From an uncultured Candidatus Saccharibacteria bacterium (lineage in GTDB: Bacteria > Patescibacteriota > Saccharimonadia > Saccharimonadales > Saccharimonadaceae): 64,000 nucleotides of DNA. The DNA lies in contig CANDYU010000004.1 of assembly GCA_947425245.1 (NCBI GenBank), positions 1 through 64,000 on the forward strand. Reading direction: 5' to 3'. Of this stretch, positions 52,475-60,938 are shown in pieces; within the stretch, counting starts at the first letter, position 1; the number at the start of each line of letters is the position of its first letter. The translations under genes were made by a program, and so were the position numbers. Below the pieces are notes generated by a model, which saw only the letters and a list, made by a program, of their open reading frames with translations, was not told where the DNA came from and ran no database searches.

Positions 52475-52827
52475 AACAATCAGATATAATTTCTTTGATT
52501 TTGATTGCAGGGATTGGAACTTTGGCGGCGTTTTTTGCTTGTAATGCGATTTTGGGGGATCCGGATAAGGCGACAACGGAGTTTACGACGATCAATAAGG
52601 TAATTACGAAGGATTTGGCAGATCCGGATCCGGAGATTTTTAATGCGTATGCGATTAACCCAACAATTGAGGTTTATGTTGGGGGATGTGAAGATATTGA
52701 TCAGAACGGGATTCTTGATATGGCGGAGTTGATTGCGTGCGGTCGGGAAGATGCTCCGGAGGAAGGAGATGAAGGGGGGGAGGGGGAAGGTACAGAAGAA
52801 GGGGAAGATAGTGGCACTGTTGACTAA
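52471..52827 (+). CDS. Small pilus-operon membrane protein with EF-hand-like loop
   Basis: 118 residues: N-terminal membrane helix (residues 7-27), a short extracytoplasmic part, a second EF-hand-like loop DIDQNGILDMAELIAC, and a Glu/Gly-rich tail. It stands where pilP might be but is not recognisably PilP. With its neighbour it forms a pair of single-pass proteins sharing the same calcium-loop motif and flanking cysteine. Starts in an ATGA overlap. Confidence 0.75.
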   Translation: MKQSDIISLILIAGIGTLAAFFACNAILGDPDKATTEFTTINKVITKDLADPDPEIFNAYAINPTIEVYVGGCEDIDQNGILDMAELIACGREDAPEEGDEGGEGEGTEEGEDSGTVD

Positions 52828-54574
52828 AGACGGTCAGGATCGGGTGATCCGGCTGTTGGTGGATGAGGGGCTGGTTGCTGCGGAGGATGTGGCGAGCGTG
52901 CAGGCTGAGGTAGCTCAAACGAAGCAGCCGTTGGTAGCAACCTTAGTAGCGAAGGGGTTGATTTCTAATGAGATGGTGGCACATGCGACGGCGATGGTGA
53001 TGGGGGTGCCGTATGTAGATCTCAAGAACGTTGAAATGGATCAAGAAGTGTTGGCGTTGTTACCGTTGGAAGTTGCTCAGCGGTCGATGGTGGTGCCGGT
53101 GGGGGAGAGTAATGGTCAGATTGTGGTAGCGATGCTGGATGTGGGGAATGTACAGTCAGTGGACTATTTGTCGACTTTGACAGGTCGGCCGGTGCGGGCA
53201 GTGATGTCTTCGGGGGATGGGATTCAGGCGGTACTTCGACAGTATAAAGGTGATTTTACGGGGGTGAAGCAAGCAGTTAAGGTTACTAATCAAGAAGTTG
53301 CACAGCAAGCGTCGAGCAATGTAAAAACAATTACTCAGGATTCGCCGATTTCTAAGGCGTTGACGAGTATTTTGGACTATGCTGTAAAATCGAAGGCTTC
53401 GGATGTACATATTGAGCCTTTGGAGAATAGCTTGGTGATTCGTTGTCGGGTGGATGGGGTGCTTCGACGGGTGATGGAATTACCGAAGGCGATTGAGCCG
53501 GCCTTGGTCTCGAGGATTAAGATTTTGTCGAACTTGAAGATTGATGAGCATCGGATTCCACAGGATGGGCAGTTTGCGGTGATGGTGGGGGATCGAGAAG
53601 TCGACCTACGTATTGCGATTTCTCCGGTGGTTTGGGGGGAGCAGGTGGTGATTCGGTTGTTGGATAAGACTGGTACGAGTATGGACATTGAGGGGATGGG
53701 GATGACTGGGCGAGCTCTAAGGATGGTGTTAAAGGGAATTATGCGGCCGAATGGGATGATTTTGACTTCTGGGCCGACGGGGTCGGGGAAGAGTACGACG
53801 CTGTATGCATTGATTAAGAAGATTAAGAGCGAAAAGATTAATATCGTGACACTGGAAGATCCGGTTGAGTATAAAATGGATGGGGTGAACCAGATTCAGG
53901 TTAATGTGGACGCTGGGTTGACATTTGCGTCGGGGCTGAGGAGTATTCTCCGCCAGGACCCGGATGTGGTGATGGTGGGGGAGATTCGGGATGCGGAGAC
54001 GGCGAACTTGGCGGTGCAGGCAAGCTTGACGGGGCATTTGGTGTTTTCGACGCTGCATACGAATTCGGCGGCGGGGATTTTGCCGAGGTTGCTGGATATG
54101 GGGATTGAGCCGTTTTTGTTGGCATCGACACTGAATACGGTGATTGGGCAGCGGCTGGTGCGTCGGGTAGCGGAGAAGCGGACGGTTTATCAGAGTAATG
54201 AAATGCAGACGACGCAAATTAAGGAAATCGTGGGTGATATCTTGCCAAAGACGGCGGAGGATGTAGCAGCGGTGAGTGATGATTTGGGGTATGCGGGATT
54301 ACCGTTAGCGGATCAGAGTTCGTATACACTAGCGAAGGGGATTGATGATCAGGCGTCGCCGGGTGGATATACTGGACGAGCAGGGCTGTATGAGGCGATT
54401 GAAGTGGATGAGGATATTCAGAAGCTGATTGTTGCACATGCGACTTCTGCGGAGGTGATGAGAGTGGCAAAGGAAAAAGGGACGATTACTATGAGGCAGG
54501 ATGGTACTCTGAAGGCGTTGTCGGGGATTACGACGATGGATGAGGTGAATAGGGTTGCCAGTGATTTGGCATAG
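52811..54574 (+). CDS. pilB: Type IV pilus extension ATPase PilB
   Basis: 587 residues from GTG 52811, overlapping the previous gene. N-terminal MshEN-like domain (VIRLLVDEGLVAAEDVASVQ...), then the motor with Walker A SGPTGSGKSTTL, Asp box TLEDPVEY, Walker B and VGEIRDAETANLA, and His box STLHTNSA. The tetracysteine zinc motif typical of PilB/GspE is absent: between RLVRRVAEKR and GYTGRAGLYE there is no cysteine at all. Powers pilin polymerisation. Confidence 0.95.
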   Translation: MALLTKDGQDRVIRLLVDEGLVAAEDVASVQAEVAQTKQPLVATLVAKGLISNEMVAHATAMVMGVPYVDLKNVEMDQEVLALLPLEVAQRSMVVPVGESNGQIVVAMLDVGNVQSVDYLSTLTGRPVRAVMSSGDGIQAVLRQYKGDFTGVKQAVKVTNQEVAQQASSNVKTITQDSPISKALTSILDYAVKSKASDVHIEPLENSLVIRCRVDGVLRRVMELPKAIEPALVSRIKILSNLKIDEHRIPQDGQFAVMVGDREVDLRIAISPVVWGEQVVIRLLDKTGTSMDIEGMGMTGRALRMVLKGIMRPNGMILTSGPTGSGKSTTLYALIKKIKSEKINIVTLEDPVEYKMDGVNQIQVNVDAGLTFASGLRSILRQDPDVVMVGEIRDAETANLAVQASLTGHLVFSTLHTNSAAGILPRLLDMGIEPFLLASTLNTVIGQRLVRRVAEKRTVYQSNEMQTTQIKEIVGDILPKTAEDVAAVSDDLGYAGLPLADQSSYTLAKGIDDQASPGGYTGRAGLYEAIEVDEDIQKLIVAHATSAEVMRVAKEKGTITMRQDGTLKALSGITTMDEVNRVASDLA

Positions 54575-54608
54575 TATTGGTATATCCCCAGAGTTCTGGC
54601 ATTATATA

Positions 54609-54753
54609 TAATATCTCTTTCACCTGCGAGGGTGGTTGGGTTTTCTAGTCTGGTGACGCTCTCTTCGTCTAAAGACTCAGACCCGCGTCAGCCTAGAATA
54701 ATCAAGACTAGAAAACCCAACCACACCTTCGACGCAGGTGAAAGAGATATATT
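54609..54753. repeat. Long hairpin repeat, family B (copy 2)
   Basis: AATATCTCTTTCACC / GGTGAAAGAGATATATT outer arms, GGTTGGGTTTTCTAGTC inner arms; very similar to 20342-20487. Located between pilB and cassette C18. Confidence 0.88.
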
Positions 54754-54773
54754 ATCTATATTACTATTCTTAC

Positions 54774-54995
54774 TCTAACCTAGTACGCCAGACAACGGAT
54801 GGGAAAAGCGTACCAACGAGTAACTGGGCTATTGTCGGGAATAATATCGTTAAAAGTAAGGAAAAAGCGAAAACCAGACGGAGCATTTGCTCCATCATCG
54901 GTAACTGAAGATGCTGTTTTTGACCAAAGGAAGCCGCGTTCGCCAACAAAACGCATAGAGTTAAGGCCAAACCATATATACCCGCTACGGACGAA
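54774..54995 (-). repeat. Variable cassette C18
   Basis: Encodes FVRSGYIWFGLNSMRFVG...ending VTRWYAFPIRCLAY-stop. Divergent core, intact borders. Confidence 0.85.
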
Positions 54996-55140
54996 GTATA
55001 TCAAGGTATTTTGGACTGCTTGCGAAACAATTTCTAGTTAATTAACCCAAAAGCTTATCAAAGTATCAGAGGTAATTTCAAGTTGAACCCGTATAGTCTA
55101 TACTAGTTGAGGTCAAATGTATGACGAGATTTCATACGTA
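54996..55140. repeat. Cassette leader between C18 and C19
   Basis: TTAATTAA, GTATCAGAGGTAATTTCAAG, GAACCCGTATAGTCTATAC and the TGTATGACGAGATTTCATACG spacer also seen at 36083-36110. Confidence 0.78.
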
Positions 55141-55362
55141 TCTAACCTAGTACGCCAGACAACGGATGGGGAAACCATTCCAGCGATTGTATGGACCGGC
55201 CGACGGGCCAATACCGCTATCATAAAGAGCAAAGCTATAGCTTGCTAAACCGGTTGATCCAGAGCTATAAACTGGTGAAGTAACAGTGGCCCAATAATAG
55301 CCATTGACGCCTAAGTGTGCTGCTGACCCCAAACTGTGATCAATGTCCCCGCTACGGACGAA
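55141..55362 (-). repeat. Variable cassette C19
   Basis: Encodes FVRSGDIDHSLGSAAHLG...ending YNRWNGFPIRCLAY-stop. The 5' third shares silent codons with C1, the remaining part resembles other cassettes: a mosaic. Confidence 0.86.
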
Positions 55363-55645
55363 GGGCGGTGGTACAACCTGTAAAACGCTTGTAGACCTGT
55401 CTATCCATATCCATCCGGTATGTGAAGATAACAGCGATAATGATGTGCATATCTTCTCCGGTGTGGTTGCAGCAAATCTTACGCTCACCTACAACCAGAG
55501 TGATATGCTAACTGTACAATTTACAATTTATGCTCAGCCGACTGATGAAGGTTACGGCATCGTTGGTGCTGGATATCTCACTCAGGAAACTCTGTATGGC
55601 CCAACTACAGGAACCTATAAACCAGTTCCCACAACTACAGAGTAA
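55363..55645 (+). pseudogene. 3' fragment of a phage structural-type protein
   Basis: About 93 codons open directly from the C19 border, with no start of its own. The text ANLTLTYNQSDMLTVQFTIYAQPTDEGYGIV resembles the end of phage tail-tube or capsid-fibre proteins. Codon choice (many ACC, CTC, ATC, CAC) differs sharply from the G-rich neighbours. A good terminator follows. It looks like the tail of a foreign gene cut by the cassette insertion. Confidence 0.5.
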
Positions 55646-55650
55646 TAACG

Positions 55651-55677
55651 AAGCCACCTCAATGTGGGGTGGCTTTT
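55651..55677 (+). terminator. Terminator after the phage-like fragment
   Basis: AAGCCACCTC / GGGGTGGCTTTT stem with T-run. Confidence 0.85.
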
Positions 55678-55710
55678 AGTGTTATGCGTGCCACTGTGGT
55701 CACATTAATT

Positions 55711-56118
55711 CTAGCCGTATTGACCATGATAAGGTCGAAATACGTGTTTCCTACTTGCACCTAAAATATAAGCACGTCGTATTGTTGAATCAATACTAAA
55801 GACAAAGCCTCTCGCTTGCCCCCTGAAGGAGGCATAATATAGAGGTCCCTTATCAAAATTACATTTACTGATGATTCCTTTGTCTTGTTTAGGATTTAAC
55901 GGTTCCATTTTTAGGCAAAGGTTACATCTTAATGGATTTTCCGCCCATAGTAAAGCTTTCATAAAATCACCTATTTTGTCTATGAGGATAGTATCTGTGT
56001 ATGCTTCGTCAATCGGCCAATGTTTTTCTTTATATAATGAGAAATCGACCAAAAAACCACGACATTTAGTAGGTTCAACATTGGCAGAGTTCTTCTTGTT
56101 CGGTTTCTTAGCCACCAT
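55711..56118 (-). CDS. Putative toxin of a Panacea-type toxin-antitoxin pair
   Basis: 135 residues, basic, beginning MVAKKPNKKNSANVEPTK. Contains NPLRCNLCLKMEP (Cys pair) and ends SRKHVFRPYHGQYG. No family recognised. It starts 3 nt after the end of the Panacea-domain antitoxin gene, the usual order of antitoxin then toxin. Panacea antitoxins are known to pair with very different toxins, so toxicity is inferred from context only. AT-richer than the surroundings, part of an acquired patch. Confidence 0.6.
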   Translation of the reverse strand: MVAKKPNKKNSANVEPTKCRGFLVDFSLYKEKHWPIDEAYTDTILIDKIGDFMKALLWAENPLRCNLCLKMEPLNPKQDKGIISKCNFDKGPLYYASFRGQARGFVFSIDSTIRRAYILGASRKHVFRPYHGQYG

Positions 56119-56121
56119 ATC

Positions 56122-56594
56122 CTATAGGGTCGCTGCAGCCATTAAGAGATTTTTTGATATGACAGTTTTATCACCCTTGCCATTGGCATAGGTCTGATCC
56201 CAGGCAGAGCCTTTTTCGTGTGTTTTACTAACCAAAGACCACGCTGAGTGACCTGCACTTTTTTCGAGAAACTTATCTAAAAAGGCAGATCGTTCTTCAT
56301 CGATCTCGCCAAAATCACTCATATCTATATCAAAATCAGTAATAAAATATGCACCACATTGCTTAAATGCGTCATACACCTCGCGTACAACAGGTCCATA
56401 TTGCCAAGCTTCGATGTCGTCATCAAAGAGAGGGTCTCCGTTATGGGACTGTATATACCCAACCTGAGCAAAGTACAGAAGTTTCTGGAGTTTAAGGTTC
56501 GTAAGATCATTGTTGCCAGAGAACTCTTCGTTACCTGCACCGAGAGAGTTAAACTTTTTACTAGGTAAGCAGCTACTGCTTTTGCACTTGCCAT
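56122..56594 (-). pseudogene. Panacea-domain (SocA-like, DUF4065) antitoxin with frameshift
   Basis: Starts MASAKAVAAYLV, then in the neighbouring frame continues KFNSLGAGNEEFSGNND, LTNLKLQKLLYFAQVGYI, DPLFDDDIEAWQYGPVV, REVYDAFKQCG to the stop at 56122. LKLQKLLYFAQ and EAWxYGPVV are the Panacea signatures. The frame changes at a run of five A (minus strand, near 56563); six A would restore one protein of about 158 residues. Either inactivated, a programmed slip, or a sequencing error. If the toxin stays active without antitoxin the cell should be affected, so slippage or error is plausible. Confidence 0.7.
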
Positions 56595-56639
56595 ATCAAA
56601 CCCTTCAACTATTACTTTTATGTTATTTTAACATGAAAC

Positions 56640-56904
56640 TGCTAATATGTAAATAGCATTATTTTCTGATGGGCTAACCTTCTTGTCTTTCATAATTACC
56701 ATCATTATATCATGTTTTCTGCTCTACTGGCTCGTACAAACTTTATGATAGCTGACAGAATACACTATAAATTAAGATAGCAGTAAAAATGAATTCAACA
56801 AAAGCCATCCAACAAAGGAATTCAAAGGATGTCATTTTGCCGACATGCTTTTTGCTCATGTTTCTATTATATCATAAAGTATCTAAACATCAAGGAGATA
56901 AATA
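56640..56904. other. AT-rich intergenic DNA of the acquired patch
   Basis: About 265 bp with low GC, stop codons in all frames and no hairpin of note. Base composition continues that of the Panacea pair. Confidence 0.45.
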
Positions 56905-57003
56905 ATGGCTAGTAGTTCAAGCAATGAATACATCGGATCTCGCTGGTAAAACTGTATCCGAAGTTATCGAGAAAAAGCAGGAAATAATAATACTTATGGT
57001 ATA
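56905..57003 (+). pseudogene. 5' stub of a foreign gene
   Basis: AAGGAGATAAATA ATG is a strong start site, but the frame stops after 14 codons; in another frame MNTSDLAGKTVSEVIEKKQE reads as plausible protein until TAA at the pilT promoter. It looks like the first codons of a gene (with a frameshift) whose remainder is gone, matching the 3' fragment at 55363 as the other edge of the patch. Confidence 0.35.
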
Positions 57004-57011
57004 ATGGGGTC

Positions 57012-58847
57012 ATGGATAATAGTGGGACTCAAAATACAAATATGATGGGCGGAAATAACCAGGGGACACCTTTTGCTCCGGTGGATTTGCCGGATTTAAA
57101 TAGTATTCCGACGCCATCGATGATGCCGCCGATGGGAAACTTGGTGGCGGGGTATGATAATTCGGCGAATGGTATGCAACCTGGTGCGGCGGGGTATGGG
57201 GTTGCTGGAGTGTCGGCTGGAGCTGCGGCTGGGACGAGTAATGGTACCGGGGCGGATGACTTAATGGCAAGAGCAGGGTTTGGTGTTGCTCAGCAGGATA
57301 TGCAAGGCATCGCTGGCGGGCAGGTAACTTCGGGTGCTGCTAGGCCTGAAGTTGATGAACTAGGATTGTTAAATGCTCGGATGAAGGGGGCGGGGACTCC
57401 AGAGTTGGCAGCGGCGGAGGCGGCGAAGATTGCGGAGTTGCAAGCACAGAGGCTGGCACAGCCAATGAAGGGGGGCGATAAGGTGGCGGGCGTGAGTGGA
57501 GCTGGTGCTGCGGTGACAGGGAAGCCAGTAGCGGCGAAACTGGCGGAACAGGGTGGGGTAAGTAAGGCTGCTGGGCAGACGGAGACCGGAAGAACGACGG
57601 AGGCTAAGCCGACGGCTCAGGCTAAACCAGTAACTCAGGCTAAACCGGTAGCTCAAGCTAAGCCAGCGGCTCAAGCAAAAGCGACAGTGGGAATTAAACC
57701 GGCTCAAACGGAGATGAAGAAGACAGCAGCGAAAGATGGCGAAGCGGCGTCGTCGAGCTTGCCAGAGCAGAAGGTGACGACGGGGGATCGGGTGGCGATT
57801 GAATCTTTGCTAGAGGAATGTATCCGACATGGGGCGTCTGATTTGCACATCCAGACTGGTTTGCCGCCGATTTTGAGGATTGATGGGGCACTGAGGCCGA
57901 TGACGATGTATCCAGTACTGACTAATGAGTTGGTGCAGGAGTTGGTGTTTGCGACGCTTGATGAAGACCAGAAGAAGATTTTGATAAAAGATAAAGAGTT
58001 TGATTATTCGTTTGCCTTTGGAGATTTGGGACGTTTTCGTGTTAATGCGTTTCATGAAAAAGGGAATATGGCGGCGGCATTCCGGTTAATTCCGAATGTG
58101 ATCAAGACGGTCGAGGAGCTAGGATTGCCGGGCGTGGTGTCGAGTATGGCAGATCATCCGAATGGATTGGTATTGGTGACTGGCCCGACCGGTTCGGGTA
58201 AGTCGACGACATTGGCGGCTTTGATTAATAAGATTAATACAGAAAAAGCGGAACATATTATTACTATTGAGGATCCGATTGAGTTTACGCATACTTCGAA
58301 GCGGAGTGTGGTGGCACAGCGAGAGGTGCATTACGATACCTTTAGTTTTGCGGCGGCACTTCGGAGTATCCTGCGTGAAGATCCGGACGTGGTGTTAATC
58401 GGTGAGATGCGTGATCTAGAAACGATTCAGGCGGCAATTACAGTGGCGGAGACTGGACACTTGGTGTTTGCTACATTACATACGAATTCGGCGGCACAGA
58501 GTGTAGACCGTATGGTAGATGTCTTCCCGGCTCATCAACAGCCGCAGATTCGGGCACAGTTGGCGAATATCCTAGTAGGTATTTGTTCACAGAGGTTGGT
58601 GCCGGCGATTGATGGTGGTCGAGTTTGTGTGGCAGAGATTATGTTATTGAATGCGGCGGTGAAGTCGATTATTCGGGAAGGAAAGACTCATCAGTTAGAC
58701 ATGACAATTCAGACTGGTGCGGAACAAGGGATGCAGACGATGGATCGGGAGCTGGCGAAATATGTGAAGGCGGGGGTGATTAGCTATGATGTAGCTCGAG
58801 AATATACGGTTGATACGACGGAGTTTGATCGATTAGCAAGAGGATAG
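57012..58847 (+). CDS. pilT: Type IV pilus retraction ATPase PilT with long N-terminal extension
   Basis: 611 residues. PilT is normally about 345; here residues 1-250 are a low-complexity extension (Gly/Ala/Pro/Gln) including tandem AKPVTQAKPVAQAKPAAQ. The motor follows: SLLEECIRHGASDLHIQ, Walker A TGPTGSGKSTTL, IEDPIEFTH, IGEMRDLETI, ATLHTNSA. It depolymerises pili to generate force. TATAAT 7 nt before the ATG. Co-directional with pilC (3-nt gap). Confidence 0.95.
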   Translation: MDNSGTQNTNMMGGNNQGTPFAPVDLPDLNSIPTPSMMPPMGNLVAGYDNSANGMQPGAAGYGVAGVSAGAAAGTSNGTGADDLMARAGFGVAQQDMQGIAGGQVTSGAARPEVDELGLLNARMKGAGTPELAAAEAAKIAELQAQRLAQPMKGGDKVAGVSGAGAAVTGKPVAAKLAEQGGVSKAAGQTETGRTTEAKPTAQAKPVTQAKPVAQAKPAAQAKATVGIKPAQTEMKKTAAKDGEAASSSLPEQKVTTGDRVAIESLLEECIRHGASDLHIQTGLPPILRIDGALRPMTMYPVLTNELVQELVFATLDEDQKKILIKDKEFDYSFAFGDLGRFRVNAFHEKGNMAAAFRLIPNVIKTVEELGLPGVVSSMADHPNGLVLVTGPTGSGKSTTLAALINKINTEKAEHIITIEDPIEFTHTSKRSVVAQREVHYDTFSFAAALRSILREDPDVVLIGEMRDLETIQAAITVAETGHLVFATLHTNSAAQSVDRMVDVFPAHQQPQIRAQLANILVGICSQRLVPAIDGGRVCVAEIMLLNAAVKSIIREGKTHQLDMTIQTGAEQGMQTMDRELAKYVKAGVISYDVAREYTVDTTEFDRLARG

Positions 58848-58850
58848 GCC

Positions 58851-60059
58851 GTGAAGAGATATACATATAAAGCGAAAGACAAGAAAACCGGGAAAGTAGT
58901 AAGCGGTACGGTGCAAGCGGATAATGAACGTGCGGCAGGTAGGATTTTGTTGGATCAGGGGTATGTGCCACAGAAGATTAATGAGGATGTGGTTGAAGGT
59001 TTTTGGGCGAAATTAGCGAACAAGGTTTCGACGAAGCAACGAATTATCTTTACGAGGCAGTTTGCGACTTTGATTGGGGCGGGGTTGCCGCTGTCGACTA
59101 GTTTAAGGATGGTGGCGGAACAGACTGAGGATAAACCGACGAAGGCGGTGATTGAGGATGTTTTGGCTCAGGTTGAGGGTGGTAAAACTTTGCATGAGGC
59201 TTTCGCGAAGCACCCTGATGTTTTTAATAAGGTCTATCTCTCGATTATTGCGGCGGGTGAGGCATCAGGTACATTGGATGTTTCGTTGAAGCGGTTGGCG
59301 ATGCAGCAAGAAAAAGATGCAAATATGATCTCGAAGATTCGGGGGGCGATGGTGTATCCGGCGATTGTCTTGGTGGTGATTGTCTTGGTGGTGATTTTCA
59401 TGATGGTGGCGGTTGTGCCGCAAGTTGATAGCCTATATAAAGATATGGGTGAAGAGTTGCCAGTCCTGACGAAGGTGATGGTAGGAATCTCCGACTTTAT
59501 CATGTTTTGGTGGTGGCTGATTCTGATTTTGGTGGGGGTAGGGGTATGGTTCTTCTTGCAGTTTAGGAAGACCGATGTTGGGCAGAAGTGGCTGGCGTCG
59601 TTTAAATTGAACGTACCGCTGTTTAAGGGGTTGTTCCTGAGGCTTTATAACGCAAGGTTTGCTCGGACGGCACAGATGCTGTTGTCGGCGGGGGTGCCGA
59701 TGTTGGATGCGATCAAGATTTCAACTGATGCAGTAAATAATATAATTTTGGAAGATCAGTTGAACCAGGCGGCAACGATGGTACGGAGTGGTAAGCCGCT
59801 GAGTGTATCTTTGAAGGGGCGTGATTATATTTTACCGTTGGTACCACAGATGGCAGCGACGGGTGAGCAGTCGGGTAAGATTGATGAGATGCTGGGGAAG
59901 GCGGCACAGGTTTATGAGGATGAGCTGGACGAGAGGATTGCGGCGATTTCGACGATGATTGAGCCGATTTTGATGGTGGTATTAGCGATTGTAGCGGGGG
60001 GGATTGTGGCGGCGATTCTGTTCCCGATTTACTCCTTAGTGTCGAACATAGGGGTGTAA
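58851..60059 (+). CDS. pilC: Type IV pilus inner membrane platform protein PilC
   Basis: 402 residues from GTG 58851. Two T2SSF domains (ARQFATLIGAGLPLSTSLRMV and ARTAQMLLSAGVPMLDAIKI) and three to four membrane helices (about 170-190, 220-240, 370-395). The family end IVAAILFPIYSLVSNIG is present. Forms the rotor platform beneath the pilus. Confidence 0.97.
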   Translation: MKRYTYKAKDKKTGKVVSGTVQADNERAAGRILLDQGYVPQKINEDVVEGFWAKLANKVSTKQRIIFTRQFATLIGAGLPLSTSLRMVAEQTEDKPTKAVIEDVLAQVEGGKTLHEAFAKHPDVFNKVYLSIIAAGEASGTLDVSLKRLAMQQEKDANMISKIRGAMVYPAIVLVVIVLVVIFMMVAVVPQVDSLYKDMGEELPVLTKVMVGISDFIMFWWWLILILVGVGVWFFLQFRKTDVGQKWLASFKLNVPLFKGLFLRLYNARFARTAQMLLSAGVPMLDAIKISTDAVNNIILEDQLNQAATMVRSGKPLSVSLKGRDYILPLVPQMAATGEQSGKIDEMLGKAAQVYEDELDERIAAISTMIEPILMVVLAIVAGGIVAAILFPIYSLVSNIGV

Positions 60060-60141
60060 AATATATTGATTATGGTAAAAATGTGGTATAATGATGGTAA
60101 AATAAAGCCGTTAACGAAATATAAAAGAAAGGAAATAAAAA

Positions 60142-60774
60142 GTGGCGAATATGAAGAAAAATATGCGTACACGAAAGAAGGTTGAGCCGATTGAACGCGG
60201 CGGCTTCACGATTATTGAGGTTGTGTTGGTGCTTGCGATTGCGGGTTTGATTTTCTTGATGGTCTTTATTGCTTTGCCGGCTTTGCAGAGGTCGCAGCGG
60301 GATACTCAAAGGCGGGAGAATTTGGGTGCGGTTACTAAGGCTATTACGAACTATCAGACGAACAACAATGGAAAGTTGCCGGGGAATGGTGGTGTAAGTC
60401 CGTATGATGAGGAAACGAAGAAGAATGAGACGAAGCTTGATACATGGTGTACGTCTGCTACTCCGTCGGATTCTATGGATAGCAAGAATAGTACGGCAGG
60501 CTGTTTGATTAAGCGGTATATTGCCGGGACGAATGATGAATATAATACCTTCTCTGATCCGGATGGTTATACATATGGTCTGAAGATCCAGAATTATAAT
60601 GAGACTGCAGTTAACACAGTGAGAGGCTTGTCGACGATGGATCATACGATTTATGTCTTTAGGCACGCACGTTGTGGTGATAATGAGACTGCGGTTGAGT
60701 CGAAGAATGCACGTGACTATGTAGTTATGTACCTGATGGAGGGGAGTGGTATGTATTGTCAGGATAATGGCTAA
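60142..60774 (+). CDS. Type IV pilin (major or minor)
   Basis: 210 residues from GTG 60142 with a GAAAGGA ribosome site. Basic leader, then class III signal GG-FTIIEVVLVLAIAGLIFLM: cleavage after G and Glu at position +5. The globular part has two or more cysteines (TWCTS, GCLIKRY, ARCGD, MYCQDN) able to form disulfides. A -10 like GGTATAATG lies at about 60089. Substrate of the peptidase at 62208. Confidence 0.94.
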   Translation: MANMKKNMRTRKKVEPIERGGFTIIEVVLVLAIAGLIFLMVFIALPALQRSQRDTQRRENLGAVTKAITNYQTNNNGKLPGNGGVSPYDEETKKNETKLDTWCTSATPSDSMDSKNSTAGCLIKRYIAGTNDEYNTFSDPDGYTYGLKIQNYNETAVNTVRGLSTMDHTIYVFRHARCGDNETAVESKNARDYVVMYLMEGSGMYCQDNG

Positions 60775-60793
60775 AGTTTAGTGCATAGGATTG

Positions 60794-60820
60794 AAAAGAG
60801 CGGTGAAAGGCCGCTCTTTT
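60794..60820 (+). terminator. Terminator after the pilin gene
   Basis: AAAAGAGCGG / CCGCTCTTTT perfect 10-bp stem. Confidence 0.93.
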
Positions 60821-60833
60821 CGCTTAATAGGTA

Positions 60834-60915
60834 TTAAGGAGAGAAATGTAGAAAATCTTATGATATTCTTGGAATTAAATCCATAAAAAATATGGTTTTT
60901 TATACATTTTATGTG
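60834..60915 (+). repeat. Left direct repeat flanking the AAA/DUF4143 gene
   Basis: 67 bp identical to 62078-62144 followed by similar bases (TACATTTT..GTG). Contains the small palindrome CCATAAAAAATATGG. Confidence 0.88.
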
Positions 60916-60938
60916 GAACTATGATATAATGGTAATGT

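Noticed and set aside
55343-55362. Start of the phage-like fragment inside the cassette C19 border
   Set aside because: The only ATG lies in the complement of the conserved cassette border, so the open frame is a chance fusion and not a true gene start.
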